From Bacteroidales bacterium (GTDB taxonomy: Bacteria > Bacteroidota > Bacteroidia > Bacteroidales > VadinHA17): a stretch of 7,641 nt of DNA. Numbering within the stretch: position 1 is the stretch's first letter; each line of letters opens with the position of its first letter. Below the pieces are notes generated by a model, which was given only the letters and a program-made list of their open reading frames with translations, had not been told where the DNA came from and ran no database searches. Location: assembly GCA_027451265.1 (NCBI GenBank), contig DAIDJT010000125.1, positions 1-7,641 of the forward strand. Reading direction: 5' to 3'. Of this stretch, positions 1 through 6,180 are shown piece after piece. The position numbers and the translations under genes are program-made.

Positions 1-926
1 CTTGGACGTTCACCGTTTTGTTTTATAAACTGAGAGACCGTCGGATCAGGTTTGCTTCGATCAGCATTGAGATGATCTTCCTTGCCAGACTGATCTTCTA
101 TGTGACACTGCCATCAATGCTCTTTACCAGCTTCAGCGCCATAGAAGTCACCCCGAGACTCCTGGCAAACAGCCTCCAGGCTCTGCTGCTTGCAGTCCTG
201 GTAATGCTGTTCATGCTTTTCACCGGATGGCTGACAACACTGATTTCCGGCATCAAGGGAGGGCATGCATCCATATTCAGGCTCCATAGCATGCTTGGAA
301 ACATCATATACCTCGGATTGCCGGTGATTTCGGCCCAGTTCGGGCAGGAAGGACTGCTGTACGGCAGCATCTTCGTGCTGGTTTCCAACATACTTATGTG
401 GACGCTCGGGGTTGCAATCATTGCCCCGGCGGGATCATTCAGCCTGAAATCCGGATTGCGGAGGATCTTTAATATCAATACGATAGCAATTATATCCGGT
501 TTCCTGCTCTTCCTCTTTTCAGTGAAGCTGCCGCAGTTTGTTCTTGATACAGTGGGCGTACTGGGGAAAAGCAACACCTACCTTTCAATGATATTCATTG
601 CCTCGGTGATGTATTTTGCTGACGGCAGGAAGATGCTCCGCAACAGGAATGCCTACCTGCTCTCGTTCAACAGGTTGCTGCTGGTGCCATTTATCCTGCT
701 GGGGCTGTTTATTCTTTTCAACCTGATTTTCCCGGGCATTCTGCGCAGGGAGGTGGTCTCGGTGATGCTGATGCAGGCAGCCATGCCCTGCATGGTCAAC
801 GTGGTTATCATGGTGAACATCCTTGGCGAGGATGATGGCACGGCAACGGCAAATGTCTTTGTATCAACTATTTTCAGCATCATTACGCTGCCGCTGATAC
901 TGCTCAGCCTGAGCCTGTTCGGATAG
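1..926 (+). CDS. AEC family permease (auxin efflux carrier-like), 5' partial
   Basis: This is an inner-membrane secondary transporter of the AEC (Mem_trans) family; members move organic anions or related small solutes, but the substrate cannot be read from this sequence. About 300 residues are visible, with alternating hydrophobic segments such as FLARLIFYVTLPSMLF near the N-terminus, a Gly/Pro-rich GLPVISAQFGQEGLLYG segment, and a final hydrophobic helix ending LSLSLFG. The reading frame is open back to the window edge (the upstream codons read WTFTVLFYKLRDRR), and the family normally has one N-terminal helix before the LFYKLRDRR-like loop. The TTG at 18 is therefore probably not the true start, and roughly 15-25 residues lie outside the window. 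The gene converges on the DUF2264 gene. No T-tract terminator follows its TAG stop; a repeat region does. Family assignment is confident, function is not. Confidence 0.88.
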   Translation, partial: WTFTVLFYKLRDRRIRFASISIEMIFLARLIFYVTLPSMLFTSFSAIEVTPRLLANSLQALLLAVLVMLFMLFTGWLTTLISGIKGGHASIFRLHSMLGNIIYLGLPVISAQFGQEGLLYGSIFVLVSNILMWTLGVAIIAPAGSFSLKSGLRRIFNINTIAIISGFLLFLFSVKLPQFVLDTVGVLGKSNTYLSMIFIASVMYFADGRKMLRNRNAYLLSFNRLLLVPFILLGLFILFNLIFPGILRREVVSVMLMQAAMPCMVNVVIMVNILGEDDGTATANVFVSTIFSIITLPLILLSLSLFG

Positions 927-944
927 CATATGCGGGCAACGGCA

Positions 945-1051
945 CGGCAGGCTGTGACAACGCGGGCCGCATCTGACCAGCAGCTGTCAGTGTCTGACCA
1001 GCGGCGGGCAGTGACACTACGGGGCGCATCTGACAATCAGCTGTCAGTGTC
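945..1051. repeat. Imperfect 57-bp tandem repeat, two copies, with internal hairpins
   Basis: Bases 945-994 match 1002-1051 at an exact 57-bp offset, 42 of 50 positions identical by eye. The best-conserved core is 969-994 versus 1026-1051 (GCATCTGAC...CAGCTGTCAGTGTC, 2 mismatches in 26). Each core holds a small inverted repeat CTGAC-N8-GTCAG (973-990 and 1030-1047). A third partial copy of the CTGACCAGC element sits at 994-1002. The block fills the gap between two convergent genes, and the last two bases of copy 2 form part of the DUF2264 stop codon. No T-tract follows, so it is not a classical intrinsic terminator. It may be a dispersed intergenic repeat or a local duplication. Confidence 0.75.
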
Positions 1052-3104
1052 ACCACCGTCGGTTGCCGTCTATCTCCCCGAAATAAACCTTATAAAGTGT
1101 GCCGTCACGCAGGGTTATTTCAGCTCCAAGGGGTGAAAATACCGGAGTGACATCCATGATCCTGATCTCCTTCAGCGGATCAAGTTCTTCGGGGCTCCAC
1201 AAACCGTCACCGGTGCGGTGCAGCATGACCGCTATCATAAGCTCCATTGCAGGATTTTTATCTGTACGCTTCCTCCTGGCATAAATCACAGTGCTGTCAT
1301 CTGTCTCGGCATTGCGGTTGGTATGGGTGAGGCTGTCAACACTGTCCCATCCTGAATAGGTTATCAGGGCAACGCGCCTTCCTTTTATTGATGCAGTGAT
1401 AACCATCCTGCGGCCATCTGCGAAGTTTTTTACTTCGGCCTGTCTGCCTCCTGTATGTGGCAGCCCGAAGTGACCCAGTGTCAGCTCATGCTCGAAGGCC
1501 ATTCGTGACCGGTCAACCCGTATCACACCACCCGGAACAATTATGTCTGCAAGATCAATAATATATCCCACACCATTGTTCGGCGGCCTCCTCATCAGTG
1601 CCTGCCGGTAGATGACACCGTCATGCACACCGTTGAAGACCATACTCTGTGAGGTTGCGAAGAAGCGGCTTCTGTCGGAGGTGTTGCTCAGGGTGGAGCC
1701 GGTGAGGTAAAAGTTGATGTCCTCACCCCTGATATCGCGCGGGTCAAGGCTCCTGAAGCTGTACTCCATAGAGGTGCCCCCCTGCGGATCATGATCTTCC
1801 CACGGGAAGTGGGTGTTATATACCAGTTTCGAGTAGTTTGGATCATCATAAAAAACCTTTCCGGGAATAATCTCCGATGCTCCTGTGATGCCGTGATTGA
1901 CCAGCACCAGCCCGGGGTTCTCAAGCACCGTAATCTTTGAATGGTCATTCAGCTCCGGCCAGAAACCCTCATTCTCCCTGGCTGACCAGAACGGTGAGTC
2001 TTCAGGCAGTGCAAGGCAGATGAAGGGAAGGAACATGATAAACGGGCTGGCGGGGCAGCTGTAGTTCTGGATCATGTATTCCCTGCGGCCGTAGAAGCCC
2101 AGGCTGGGTATATCATTGTAATAAAAATCCTCACGCCTGGTGAACTGCAGCAGTGAACCGGAGCAGAGACGGCGCGCAAATCCCGGGTCAATAAGGCCTG
2201 TATCCTTCAGCATGAAGGCCACCGGGAAAGCGCCTGAGACCCATGTCCTGTAGCAGATGCTCCTTGACCACATGTTTACATAGCCATCGCGCCCGAAGAA
2301 GGAGGTGATTGACTCCATCAGCTTCTGTGCCGACCGTTCAATGACTGATGCCAGTTCAGGGTAGTACTCATCGCCGAAGGCCCTGTTCCAGATGGTGGTG
2401 TAAACGATGAAGAGGCTTATTGAATAGTAGTTGTATGTTTGCTCGAGATACCATCCGTTTCCGGAGTGGTATGATGCCACCCATAGGATATGGCTCTTAA
2501 GCAGTTCAACATCAATCTCATAGCCATATTTTTTCAGGAAAGAGAGGGTGACGATGTTGAAGATGCGCCAGTTGTTCTGGGTGGTCCGGTGATGCCCCCA
2601 TTTTGATATTGTAACCGCCATCTCGTCCTTTTCTTTCTGCGTAAAGGCTGACCACAGGGTGTCAGGCATCAGCATGAGGGTCTTGAAGAGGCCCCCGAAC
2701 TCGCAGGTGAACTGGTATGTTGCGTCAGGGAGTTCTTCCGGCAGCGGTAGTGAATTGGAATGACCGGGCGTCAGTGCGTTGTAGAGATGAAGCTTGTAAT
2801 AGTCGCGCAGCCTGATGCCCTTTATTTCAATATCAGGGTTCACGTGGATGAGCGGACCGGCAAGTGTGAAGGTTCTTTCCAGAGCCTCAAACTCCAGCGA
2901 GCGGAAGCGCCAGTCGGGTGATCCCTCCTGAGGGTAGCTTTTCCCGGGCACAATGGGAAATGTGATGGGATCATCAATTGACTTTACGTGGGTGAAAGCT
3001 CTTTCGAGAAGATATGTTGCCAGTTCTATGTAATGCTTTCTTGTCATCCCCGTAAAGGGGCTCAGATCCAGGTCGGGTTCCTCAACATCAAATTTCTTTT
3101 TCAT
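1050..3104 (-). CDS. DUF2264 domain-containing protein
   Basis: A large DUF2264 protein of about 684 residues; the biochemical role of the family is not established. The N-terminal part begins SPFTGMTRKHYIELATYLLE and is helical, with the family's conserved NNWRIFNIVTLSFLKKYG (near residue 177), GNGWYLEQTYNYYS (near 216) and a Trp/Tyr/Arg-rich MWSRSICYRTW stretch (near 278). This suggests an alpha/alpha-barrel similar to those of polysaccharide-acting enzymes. From about residue 390 the protein becomes beta-rich, as expected of a C-terminal beta-sandwich. Length is normal for the family. The frame is open to an ATG at 3167, but I prefer 3104 (MKKKFDVEEPDLDL) or 3113. Family members start close to the SPFTGMTR motif, and an exact TATCTTTG -7 box at 3148-3155 lies downstream of the 3167 ATG. 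No convincing signal peptide is visible from the shorter starts, so the protein may be cytoplasmic. An intrinsic terminator separates it from the gene upstream. Confidence 0.88.
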   Translation of the reverse strand: MKKKFDVEEPDLDLSPFTGMTRKHYIELATYLLERAFTHVKSIDDPITFPIVPGKSYPQEGSPDWRFRSLEFEALERTFTLAGPLIHVNPDIEIKGIRLRDYYKLHLYNALTPGHSNSLPLPEELPDATYQFTCEFGGLFKTLMLMPDTLWSAFTQKEKDEMAVTISKWGHHRTTQNNWRIFNIVTLSFLKKYGYEIDVELLKSHILWVASYHSGNGWYLEQTYNYYSISLFIVYTTIWNRAFGDEYYPELASVIERSAQKLMESITSFFGRDGYVNMWSRSICYRTWVSGAFPVAFMLKDTGLIDPGFARRLCSGSLLQFTRREDFYYNDIPSLGFYGRREYMIQNYSCPASPFIMFLPFICLALPEDSPFWSARENEGFWPELNDHSKITVLENPGLVLVNHGITGASEIIPGKVFYDDPNYSKLVYNTHFPWEDHDPQGGTSMEYSFRSLDPRDIRGEDINFYLTGSTLSNTSDRSRFFATSQSMVFNGVHDGVIYRQALMRRPPNNGVGYIIDLADIIVPGGVIRVDRSRMAFEHELTLGHFGLPHTGGRQAEVKNFADGRRMVITASIKGRRVALITYSGWDSVDSLTHTNRNAETDDSTVIYARRKRTDKNPAMELMIAVMLHRTGDGLWSPEELDPLKEIRIMDVTPVFSPLGAEITLRDGTLYKVYFGEIDGNRRW

Positions 3105-3147
3105 TTCTTGCATGTCTTGGGAAATGACGGTCATGTTTATCAGCAGG

Positions 3148-3155
3148 CAAAGATA
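3148..3155 (-). promoter_or_regulatory. Possible Bacteroidota -7 box (TATCTTTG) for the DUF2264 gene
   Basis: Read on the minus strand, 3155-3148 is TATCTTTG, an exact TAnnTTTG match followed by C. A TTTG lies 23 nt upstream, slightly more than the usual 19-21 nt, so the -33 element is imperfect. If active, transcription would begin near 3144, which supports a translation start at 3113 or 3104 instead of 3167. Confidence 0.45.
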
Positions 3156-3218
3156 ACTGTAACCCATGTAATGCAGTGCAAAACAGGGACATTAAACTGC
3201 ACAGGCAGCCATACATAC

Positions 3219-3247
3219 AAAACAGGGGGATTGTCAAAATCCCCCTG
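3219..3247 (-). terminator. Rho-independent terminator of the small secreted protein gene
   Basis: A perfect 10-bp stem (CAGGGGGATT at 3223-3232 paired with AATCCCCCTG at 3238-3247) has a 5-nt loop. Read on the minus strand it is followed directly by TTTTG. It lies about 65 bp past the stop codon of the gene at 3311-3874 and before the DUF2264 gene, so these two minus-strand genes are probably separate transcription units. Confidence 0.85.
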
Positions 3248-3310
3248 CTGGTTATGTGATACTATTCACTTTCTTCTGCGGGTCCGGAATCCGGCCACGC
3301 AGGTCAGGAA

Positions 3311-3874
3311 TTATTTCTTGTTGTAGACTGAAGTCTGCTTTCTCTCCCCGTTGGGAGTAGACATGGTTGTTTCTATCTGGAGTGTCTTGCCGTCGGTCAG
3401 GCTCCATACCTCGGTTGAGGTCATTGTCATAGATTCACCATTCCTTGACATGGTCCGGGTGGTTTTGATTGTAAGTTTCTTTCCGTCGGATGACCATGTG
3501 GCGAAAGACTTGCTGTCGCCCATGCGTGAGGTGTTGATGCTTTCCTTGCCATCGAGGGTATATTTTGAGGATGAGGTTCTTTTTGTACCGTCAGGGCCGG
3601 TCATGGTTCTTTCAACAGTAAGGAGATTGCCCTCCTGGGTGACGGTAAAGTCACCGCCGCCAAAACCACCGCGATCCTGGCCTCCGGGACGCTGACCCTG
3701 TCCCTGAGGTTGCCCCTGAGGCTGTCCCTGTGGCTGGCTGCTCTTTGCGGCGTTATATGTCCAGCTGCCGCTGAAACTTGTTTTTGATCCCTGGGCCATC
3801 AATGCTGTGGGAAGCAGGAGTGCTGTCATTACAATCAATGACAGAACCTGAAGCCTGATTGAATTTATTTTCAT
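3311..3874 (-). CDS. Secreted beta-rich protein with Q/P/G-rich linker, function unknown
   Basis: I do not recognise a named family with certainty. The 187-residue product has a clear Sec signal peptide (Lys2, hydrophobic core LSLIVMTALLLPTAL, likely cleavage after AMA at residue 27), so it should be periplasmic. After the motif FSGSWTYNAAKS (34-45) comes a low-complexity linker of PQGQ units, then Gly/Arg-rich sequence (about 47-74). The rest alternates short strands: FTVTQEGNLLTVERT, KYTLDGKES, WSSDGKKLTIKTT, TEVWSLTDGKTLQIET, ending in VYNKK. This strand-turn pattern with repeated DGK/DGT turns suggests a small beta-barrel or sandwich, loosely lipocalin-like. The ATG has an AGGA Shine-Dalgarno at 3880-3883 and a promoter upstream, and a strong terminator follows the stop. 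It is therefore probably monocistronic. The coding call is strong; the fold is inferred. Confidence 0.85.
   Translation of the reverse strand: MKINSIRLQVLSLIVMTALLLPTALMAQGSKTSFSGSWTYNAAKSSQPQGQPQGQPQGQGQRPGGQDRGGFGGGDFTVTQEGNLLTVERTMTGPDGTKRTSSSKYTLDGKESINTSRMGDSKSFATWSSDGKKLTIKTTRTMSRNGESMTMTSTEVWSLTDGKTLQIETTMSTPNGERKQTSVYNKK
3653..3736 (-). repeat. PQGQ / Gly-rich low-complexity linker in coding sequence
   Basis: Codons 47-74 of the secreted protein encode about three tandem PQGQ units followed by GQRPGGQDRGGFGGG. The underlying DNA is an imperfect 12-bp repeat (CCTGAGG/CTGTCCCTG-type on the plus strand). It splits the first conserved strand from the rest of the domain and is the kind of tract that changes length by slippage. 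Confidence 0.7.
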
Positions 3875-3915
3875 AATTGTCCTTTTTTTCGGAATAAATC
3901 CGGCTGTTTACCATT

Positions 3916-3950
3916 CAAAGGTATTGCAGTTAAAGTTAAGGGGAAGTTAA
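3916..3950 (-). promoter_or_regulatory. Promoter of the secreted protein gene with AGTTAA direct repeats
   Basis: On the minus strand, 3923-3916 reads TACCTTTG, an exact Bacteroidota -7 box, about 42 nt before the ATG. No TTTG is found at the -33 position. Instead the region upstream of the -7 box carries three copies of AGTTAA (plus-strand reading) at 3928-3933, 3934-3939 and 3945-3950, spaced 6 and 11 bp. A weak -33 combined with direct repeats is compatible with an activator site; that part is inference. Confidence 0.5.
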
Positions 3951-3980
3951 ATTGAAATTTATTTTTTCACCCGGGCTGTG

Positions 3981-4004
3981 ATCAGGTCCTGATGGTTTAT
4001 CAGG
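3981..4004. promoter_or_regulatory. ATCAGG inverted repeat plus extra half-site
   Basis: ATCAGG-T-CCTGAT at 3981-3993 is a perfect 13-bp inverted repeat, and a third ATCAGG follows at 3999-4004. It lies in the divergent region between the secreted protein gene (-) and the lipoprotein gene (+). It may be an operator or chance; no regulator is identified. Confidence 0.3.
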
Positions 4005-4092
4005 AAGCAAGAAGGTAATTCTCAAAGCCCTGACGGGTCTGATGGCATGGTATTTGTGCGAAATTTCCTGTCTAACCAATTCCAGCCTGGCA

Positions 4093-4947
4093 ATGAAGAA
4101 CTACCTCATTGCAGGAATGACAGCTCTTGTCATCCTGACCTCGTGTGAAAAAATTGACAGGGATGCCGTTTTCGTAATAAACGGTAAAACTGAGTTTACG
4201 GCTGATGACATAAGTCTGTATGATACCTCGGCACATATCCTTTACCTGAAGCGGAATCACAGTGAACTTGACAATATAGAAAGAGGCACCTTCGCCTTTT
4301 ACGACAAGGGAGAGCCTGTCTTTTCGGGTGAATTCTGGCCTGGTTATCTCAGTTCAACCCCGGACGGTCCGGTAATCATGACTTTCCCCCTGGCACTTCA
4401 GAATCATGCACTGAAAATAGAATCATGGTTTGATGACCAGAACTCGACACTTAACAACAGCAGGCTGACAAACCTTCTTGAGCGCCACAATCTTTTGCAT
4501 TCCGGGCTGGCTGTATCTGCAGTATCGGCTTCCGTGGCCGGATCGGAAATGGCCTTCAGCTTTACCCTGACAAACATGGATGATACTGACCTGCTGATAC
4601 TTGATCCGGAGAAAACCGGCCCGGGCCTGTTCAGGTTCTTTACAAACGGCCTGTACCTGTATGATCCGGACAACAATGATGAGGTGTTTGCAGATTACAT
4701 CCATCATTCAGCTCCTGAACCGTGGAACAGCTGGGAAATTGAATGGTTAACCAGACTCGGTGCCGGAGAATCGAAGAATTTCACATTCGTGTATACGCCC
4801 GGAATAGCAATTCAACCGGGTGAGTACAGAGCCTCCTTTGGATATCCGGGCCTTTCATACCAGGTTGCGCATGATGAGCTGTTCCAGGACGGAGCAAGGG
4901 TATGGCTCGGAGGGATTAAAATTAATCAGTTAATAACAATTCTGTAA
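4093..4947 (+). CDS. Unrecognised lipoprotein, 284 aa
   Basis: I do not recognise the family. The chosen start, ATG at 4093, yields a compact lipoprotein signal peptide: Lys2, hydrophobic core LIAGMTALVI, and lipobox LTSC with the lipidated Cys at residue 18. The frame is open upstream to an ATG at 4042, but that would bury the signal peptide behind 17 polar residues. Residues 20-100 are beta-rich with FAFYDKGEPVFSGEFWPGYLSS. The second half contains FSFTLTNMDDTDLLILDP and, near the end, GAGESKNFTFVYTPGIAIQPGEYRASFGYPG. That pattern (extended strands, then a 'bounded by pressure to GEY' turn) resembles Ig-like or BsuPI-like beta-sandwich domains. The residues after Cys (EKIDR) do not form a strong surface-export motif, so inner-leaflet outer membrane is the default expectation. 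No exact promoter box was found upstream. It converges on the small winged-helix gene with a 45-bp gap. Confidence 0.82.
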   Translation: MKNYLIAGMTALVILTSCEKIDRDAVFVINGKTEFTADDISLYDTSAHILYLKRNHSELDNIERGTFAFYDKGEPVFSGEFWPGYLSSTPDGPVIMTFPLALQNHALKIESWFDDQNSTLNNSRLTNLLERHNLLHSGLAVSAVSASVAGSEMAFSFTLTNMDDTDLLILDPEKTGPGLFRFFTNGLYLYDPDNNDEVFADYIHHSAPEPWNSWEIEWLTRLGAGESKNFTFVYTPGIAIQPGEYRASFGYPGLSYQVAHDELFQDGARVWLGGIKINQLITIL

Positions 4948-4960
4948 CCGTCGGCCGGTT

Positions 4961-4976
4961 GCCTCAGGAGGCTTTT
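4961..4976 (+). terminator. Weak candidate terminator after the lipoprotein gene
   Basis: GCCT-CAGG-AGGC at 4961-4972 is followed by TTTT. The stem has only four pairs, preceded by a second small hairpin AACCG-N5-CGGTT (4946-4960). It sits in the correct place for the lipoprotein gene, but the stem is short and the call is tentative. Confidence 0.3.
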
Positions 4977-5017
4977 ACAAATTGCCCGCTCCCTATTTGG
5001 AAGTGTAAAAGCAATTT
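4971..5017. repeat. Inverted repeats overlapping the 3' end of the winged-helix gene
   Basis: GCTTTTACA (4971-4979) and TGTAAAAGC (5004-5012) form a perfect 9-bp inverted repeat around a 24-nt loop. AAATTGC (4979-4985) and GCAATTT (5011-5017) form a second perfect 7-bp pair that shares bases with the first, so the two pairings cannot form together. The structure spans the stop codon of the 58-residue gene. Neither strand gives a T-tract directly after the stem. Confidence 0.5.
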
Positions 5018-5169
5018 TTAGGGGAGGTGATTTTATCTTCCTTTTTCAGGATTTTGATCACCTTGTCAACCTCAGCTTTTTCTATGCCTGCCTTTGCTGC
5101 AATTTCTGCAGATTTCATCGGATTCCCGGATTCATTCAGTGTCTTCAGTACCAGTGATTTCGTATCCAT
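4993..5169 (-). CDS. Small winged-helix DNA-binding protein, 58 aa (MarR-like)
   Basis: A short gene of 58 codons. The product starts MDTKSLVLKTLNESG, continues NPMKSAEIAAKAGIE, then KAEVDKVIKILKKEDKI, and ends TSPKNCFYTSK. This is the plan of a minimal winged helix-turn-helix: helix 1 (about 3-13), helix 2 (17-28, the 'AEIA..AGI' turn), recognition helix (30-44) and a C-terminal beta wing. Similar 55-75 residue proteins in anaerobic bacteria are labelled MarR-like or winged-helix regulators, from recall and not from a search. There is no separate effector domain. Support for it being a real gene comes from its in-frame ATG, amphipathic helix pattern, Bacteroidota codon use and an exact -7 box 24 nt upstream. 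It is divergent from the DUF5602 gene, with a palindrome between them, so it may regulate that unit. Confidence 0.8.
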   Translation of the reverse strand: MDTKSLVLKTLNESGNPMKSAEIAAKAGIEKAEVDKVIKILKKEDKITSPKNCFYTSK

Positions 5170-5192
5170 TTTGATGCGGTGTTAGTACGTTC

Positions 5193-5221
5193 CAAAATTA
5201 AGTGAACATTTCTGAATTCAA
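5193..5221 (-). promoter_or_regulatory. Promoter of the small winged-helix gene
   Basis: Minus strand 5200-5193 reads TAATTTTG, an exact TAnnTTTG -7 box. TTG at 5221-5219 lies 18 nt upstream, close to the usual -33 spacing. Transcription would start near 5189, giving a leader of about 20 nt before the ATG. No Shine-Dalgarno is visible, which is common in Bacteroidota. Confidence 0.6.
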
Positions 5222-5238
5222 TTTGTTTTTTCTAATCA

Positions 5239-5250
5239 GAAACATGTTTC
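5239..5250. promoter_or_regulatory. Perfect 12-bp palindrome GAAACATGTTTC, candidate operator
   Basis: GAAACATGTTTC is fully self-complementary with no spacer. It lies about 18 bp upstream of the -33 box of the winged-helix gene and about 87 bp before the DUF5602 start codon, so it could serve either direction. Binding by the neighbouring winged-helix protein is a guess from proximity. Confidence 0.45.
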
Positions 5251-5336
5251 AGCTTCATTGTGTAACCGGGAAACCACATCAAAACCGGGGCAGAACTGAA
5301 AAGCCATAAGAGTAGGAATCATTTAAATTTCCAGTT

Positions 5337-6158
5337 ATGAAAAGAACTCATAAACTACTGGCGCTTACGCTGGCAGCCGGAATGTTGTCTTTTCTTCAGG
5401 CTTGTCAGAAGGATGACGGATTTATTTCCCAGTCCGGAGTTGAATTAAAAAAGGGGAAGGCATCAGCAAACTGTGCCAACCCTGAAAGGACATTTTACAG
5501 CAGTGCGCAGAGCATAGGCAACGGCCGCGCACAGGCATGGGTAACTGAAAACAGGGATGGCGAACCTGTCTCTGCAGGTTTGACAATCTCGGCCGGAGCC
5601 CTTTACAAACTTCCGGATGAAACGACTGGCTTGGTATTGGAGTTTCCGAAAGGGAAAGGCAGAAACTTTTACACATTTGTCATGCTCGACTGGAATCCTC
5701 AGGGACATGAACCCCCTCAGATTTACGGCTTGCCTCACTTCGACGTTCATTTTTACATCATTCCGGATGAGGAACGTCTCGCGATGACGCCTGACAAAAT
5801 CGGAGAATTTGAAAATCTCCCTGGGTCAGGGTATGTCCCAGCGGGATATTTCCGCGGTCCGGGTTTTGTCCCGTTCATGGGGGTGCACTGGCTTGACGGC
5901 ACATCTCCCGAACTTCACGGGGCCACTTTCACCAAAACATTCATCTGGGGCTCCTATGACGGTGAATTTGTGTTCTGGGAGCCGATGCTGACCCGTGATT
6001 ACCTCCTTACACACCCAAATGATCTGGTTGATATTCCGCAGCCCGCAACTTACAAACGCGACGGCTGGTACCCTCAGAAGTATGAGATTTCATACTCAAA
6101 GTACGGGAATAAGTTCATTATCGCCCTCCGTGACCTGCAGTTCCGGCAGGGACAGTAA
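5337..6158 (+). CDS. DUF5602 (TTHB210-like) lipoprotein
   Basis: A 273-residue lipoprotein with an N-terminal KRTHK, hydrophobic core LLALTLAAGMLSF and lipobox LQAC (Cys23). The residues after Cys are QKDD, close to the lipoprotein export signal described in Capnocytophaga (K-D/E-D/E rule), so surface exposure is likely. The body matches the DUF5602/TTHB210-like family: GNGRAQAWVTENRDGEP (61-77), then NPQGHEPPQIYGLPHFDVHFY (120-140), MTPDKI and GVHWLD (182-187). His124, His134, Asp136, His138 and His184 are conserved-looking and could bind a metal; that is inference. The Thermus relative TTHB210 is, from memory, controlled by a sigma-E/anti-sigma-E pair. No enzymatic role is known. The cupin gene follows after 85 bp on the same strand and probably shares the transcript. 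No exact -7 box was found upstream. Confidence 0.87.
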   Translation: MKRTHKLLALTLAAGMLSFLQACQKDDGFISQSGVELKKGKASANCANPERTFYSSAQSIGNGRAQAWVTENRDGEPVSAGLTISAGALYKLPDETTGLVLEFPKGKGRNFYTFVMLDWNPQGHEPPQIYGLPHFDVHFYIIPDEERLAMTPDKIGEFENLPGSGYVPAGYFRGPGFVPFMGVHWLDGTSPELHGATFTKTFIWGSYDGEFVFWEPMLTRDYLLTHPNDLVDIPQPATYKRDGWYPQKYEISYSKYGNKFIIALRDLQFRQGQ

Positions 6159-6180
6159 TCAAAACCTCAGTTCAGGGTAA

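Noticed and set aside
653..1036. 127-codon minus-strand frame over the AEC gene end
   Set aside because: Shadow of the AEC coding sequence; composition (Ser/Arg/Thr-rich) is not protein-like and it has no promoter or RBS.
930..1136. 68-codon plus-strand frame with a 19-residue internal repeat (SDQQLSVS / SDNQLSVS)
   Set aside because: The peptide repeat is explained by the 57-bp DNA repeat (57 is a multiple of 3), and the frame runs antisense into the end of the DUF2264 gene with no start support.
2988..3326. 112-codon plus-strand frame across the terminator between two minus-strand genes
   Set aside because: Antisense to the well-supported DUF2264 start and reads through the terminator hairpin; Cys/His-rich translation with no recognisable domain.
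3311..3874. Treating the PQGQ/GGFGGG tract as a sign of a non-coding or misassembled region
   Set aside because: The frame continues through it, flanked by a signal peptide, conserved strand pattern, RBS, promoter and terminator.
4042..4092. Longer start for the lipoprotein at 4042
   Set aside because: It would put 17 residues before the signal peptide and prevent normal lipoprotein processing at the LTSC lipobox.
4404..4707. Two overlapping minus-strand frames (90 and 94 codons) inside the lipoprotein gene
   Set aside because: Both are shadows of the plus-strand gene, which has a lipobox and consistent codon use.
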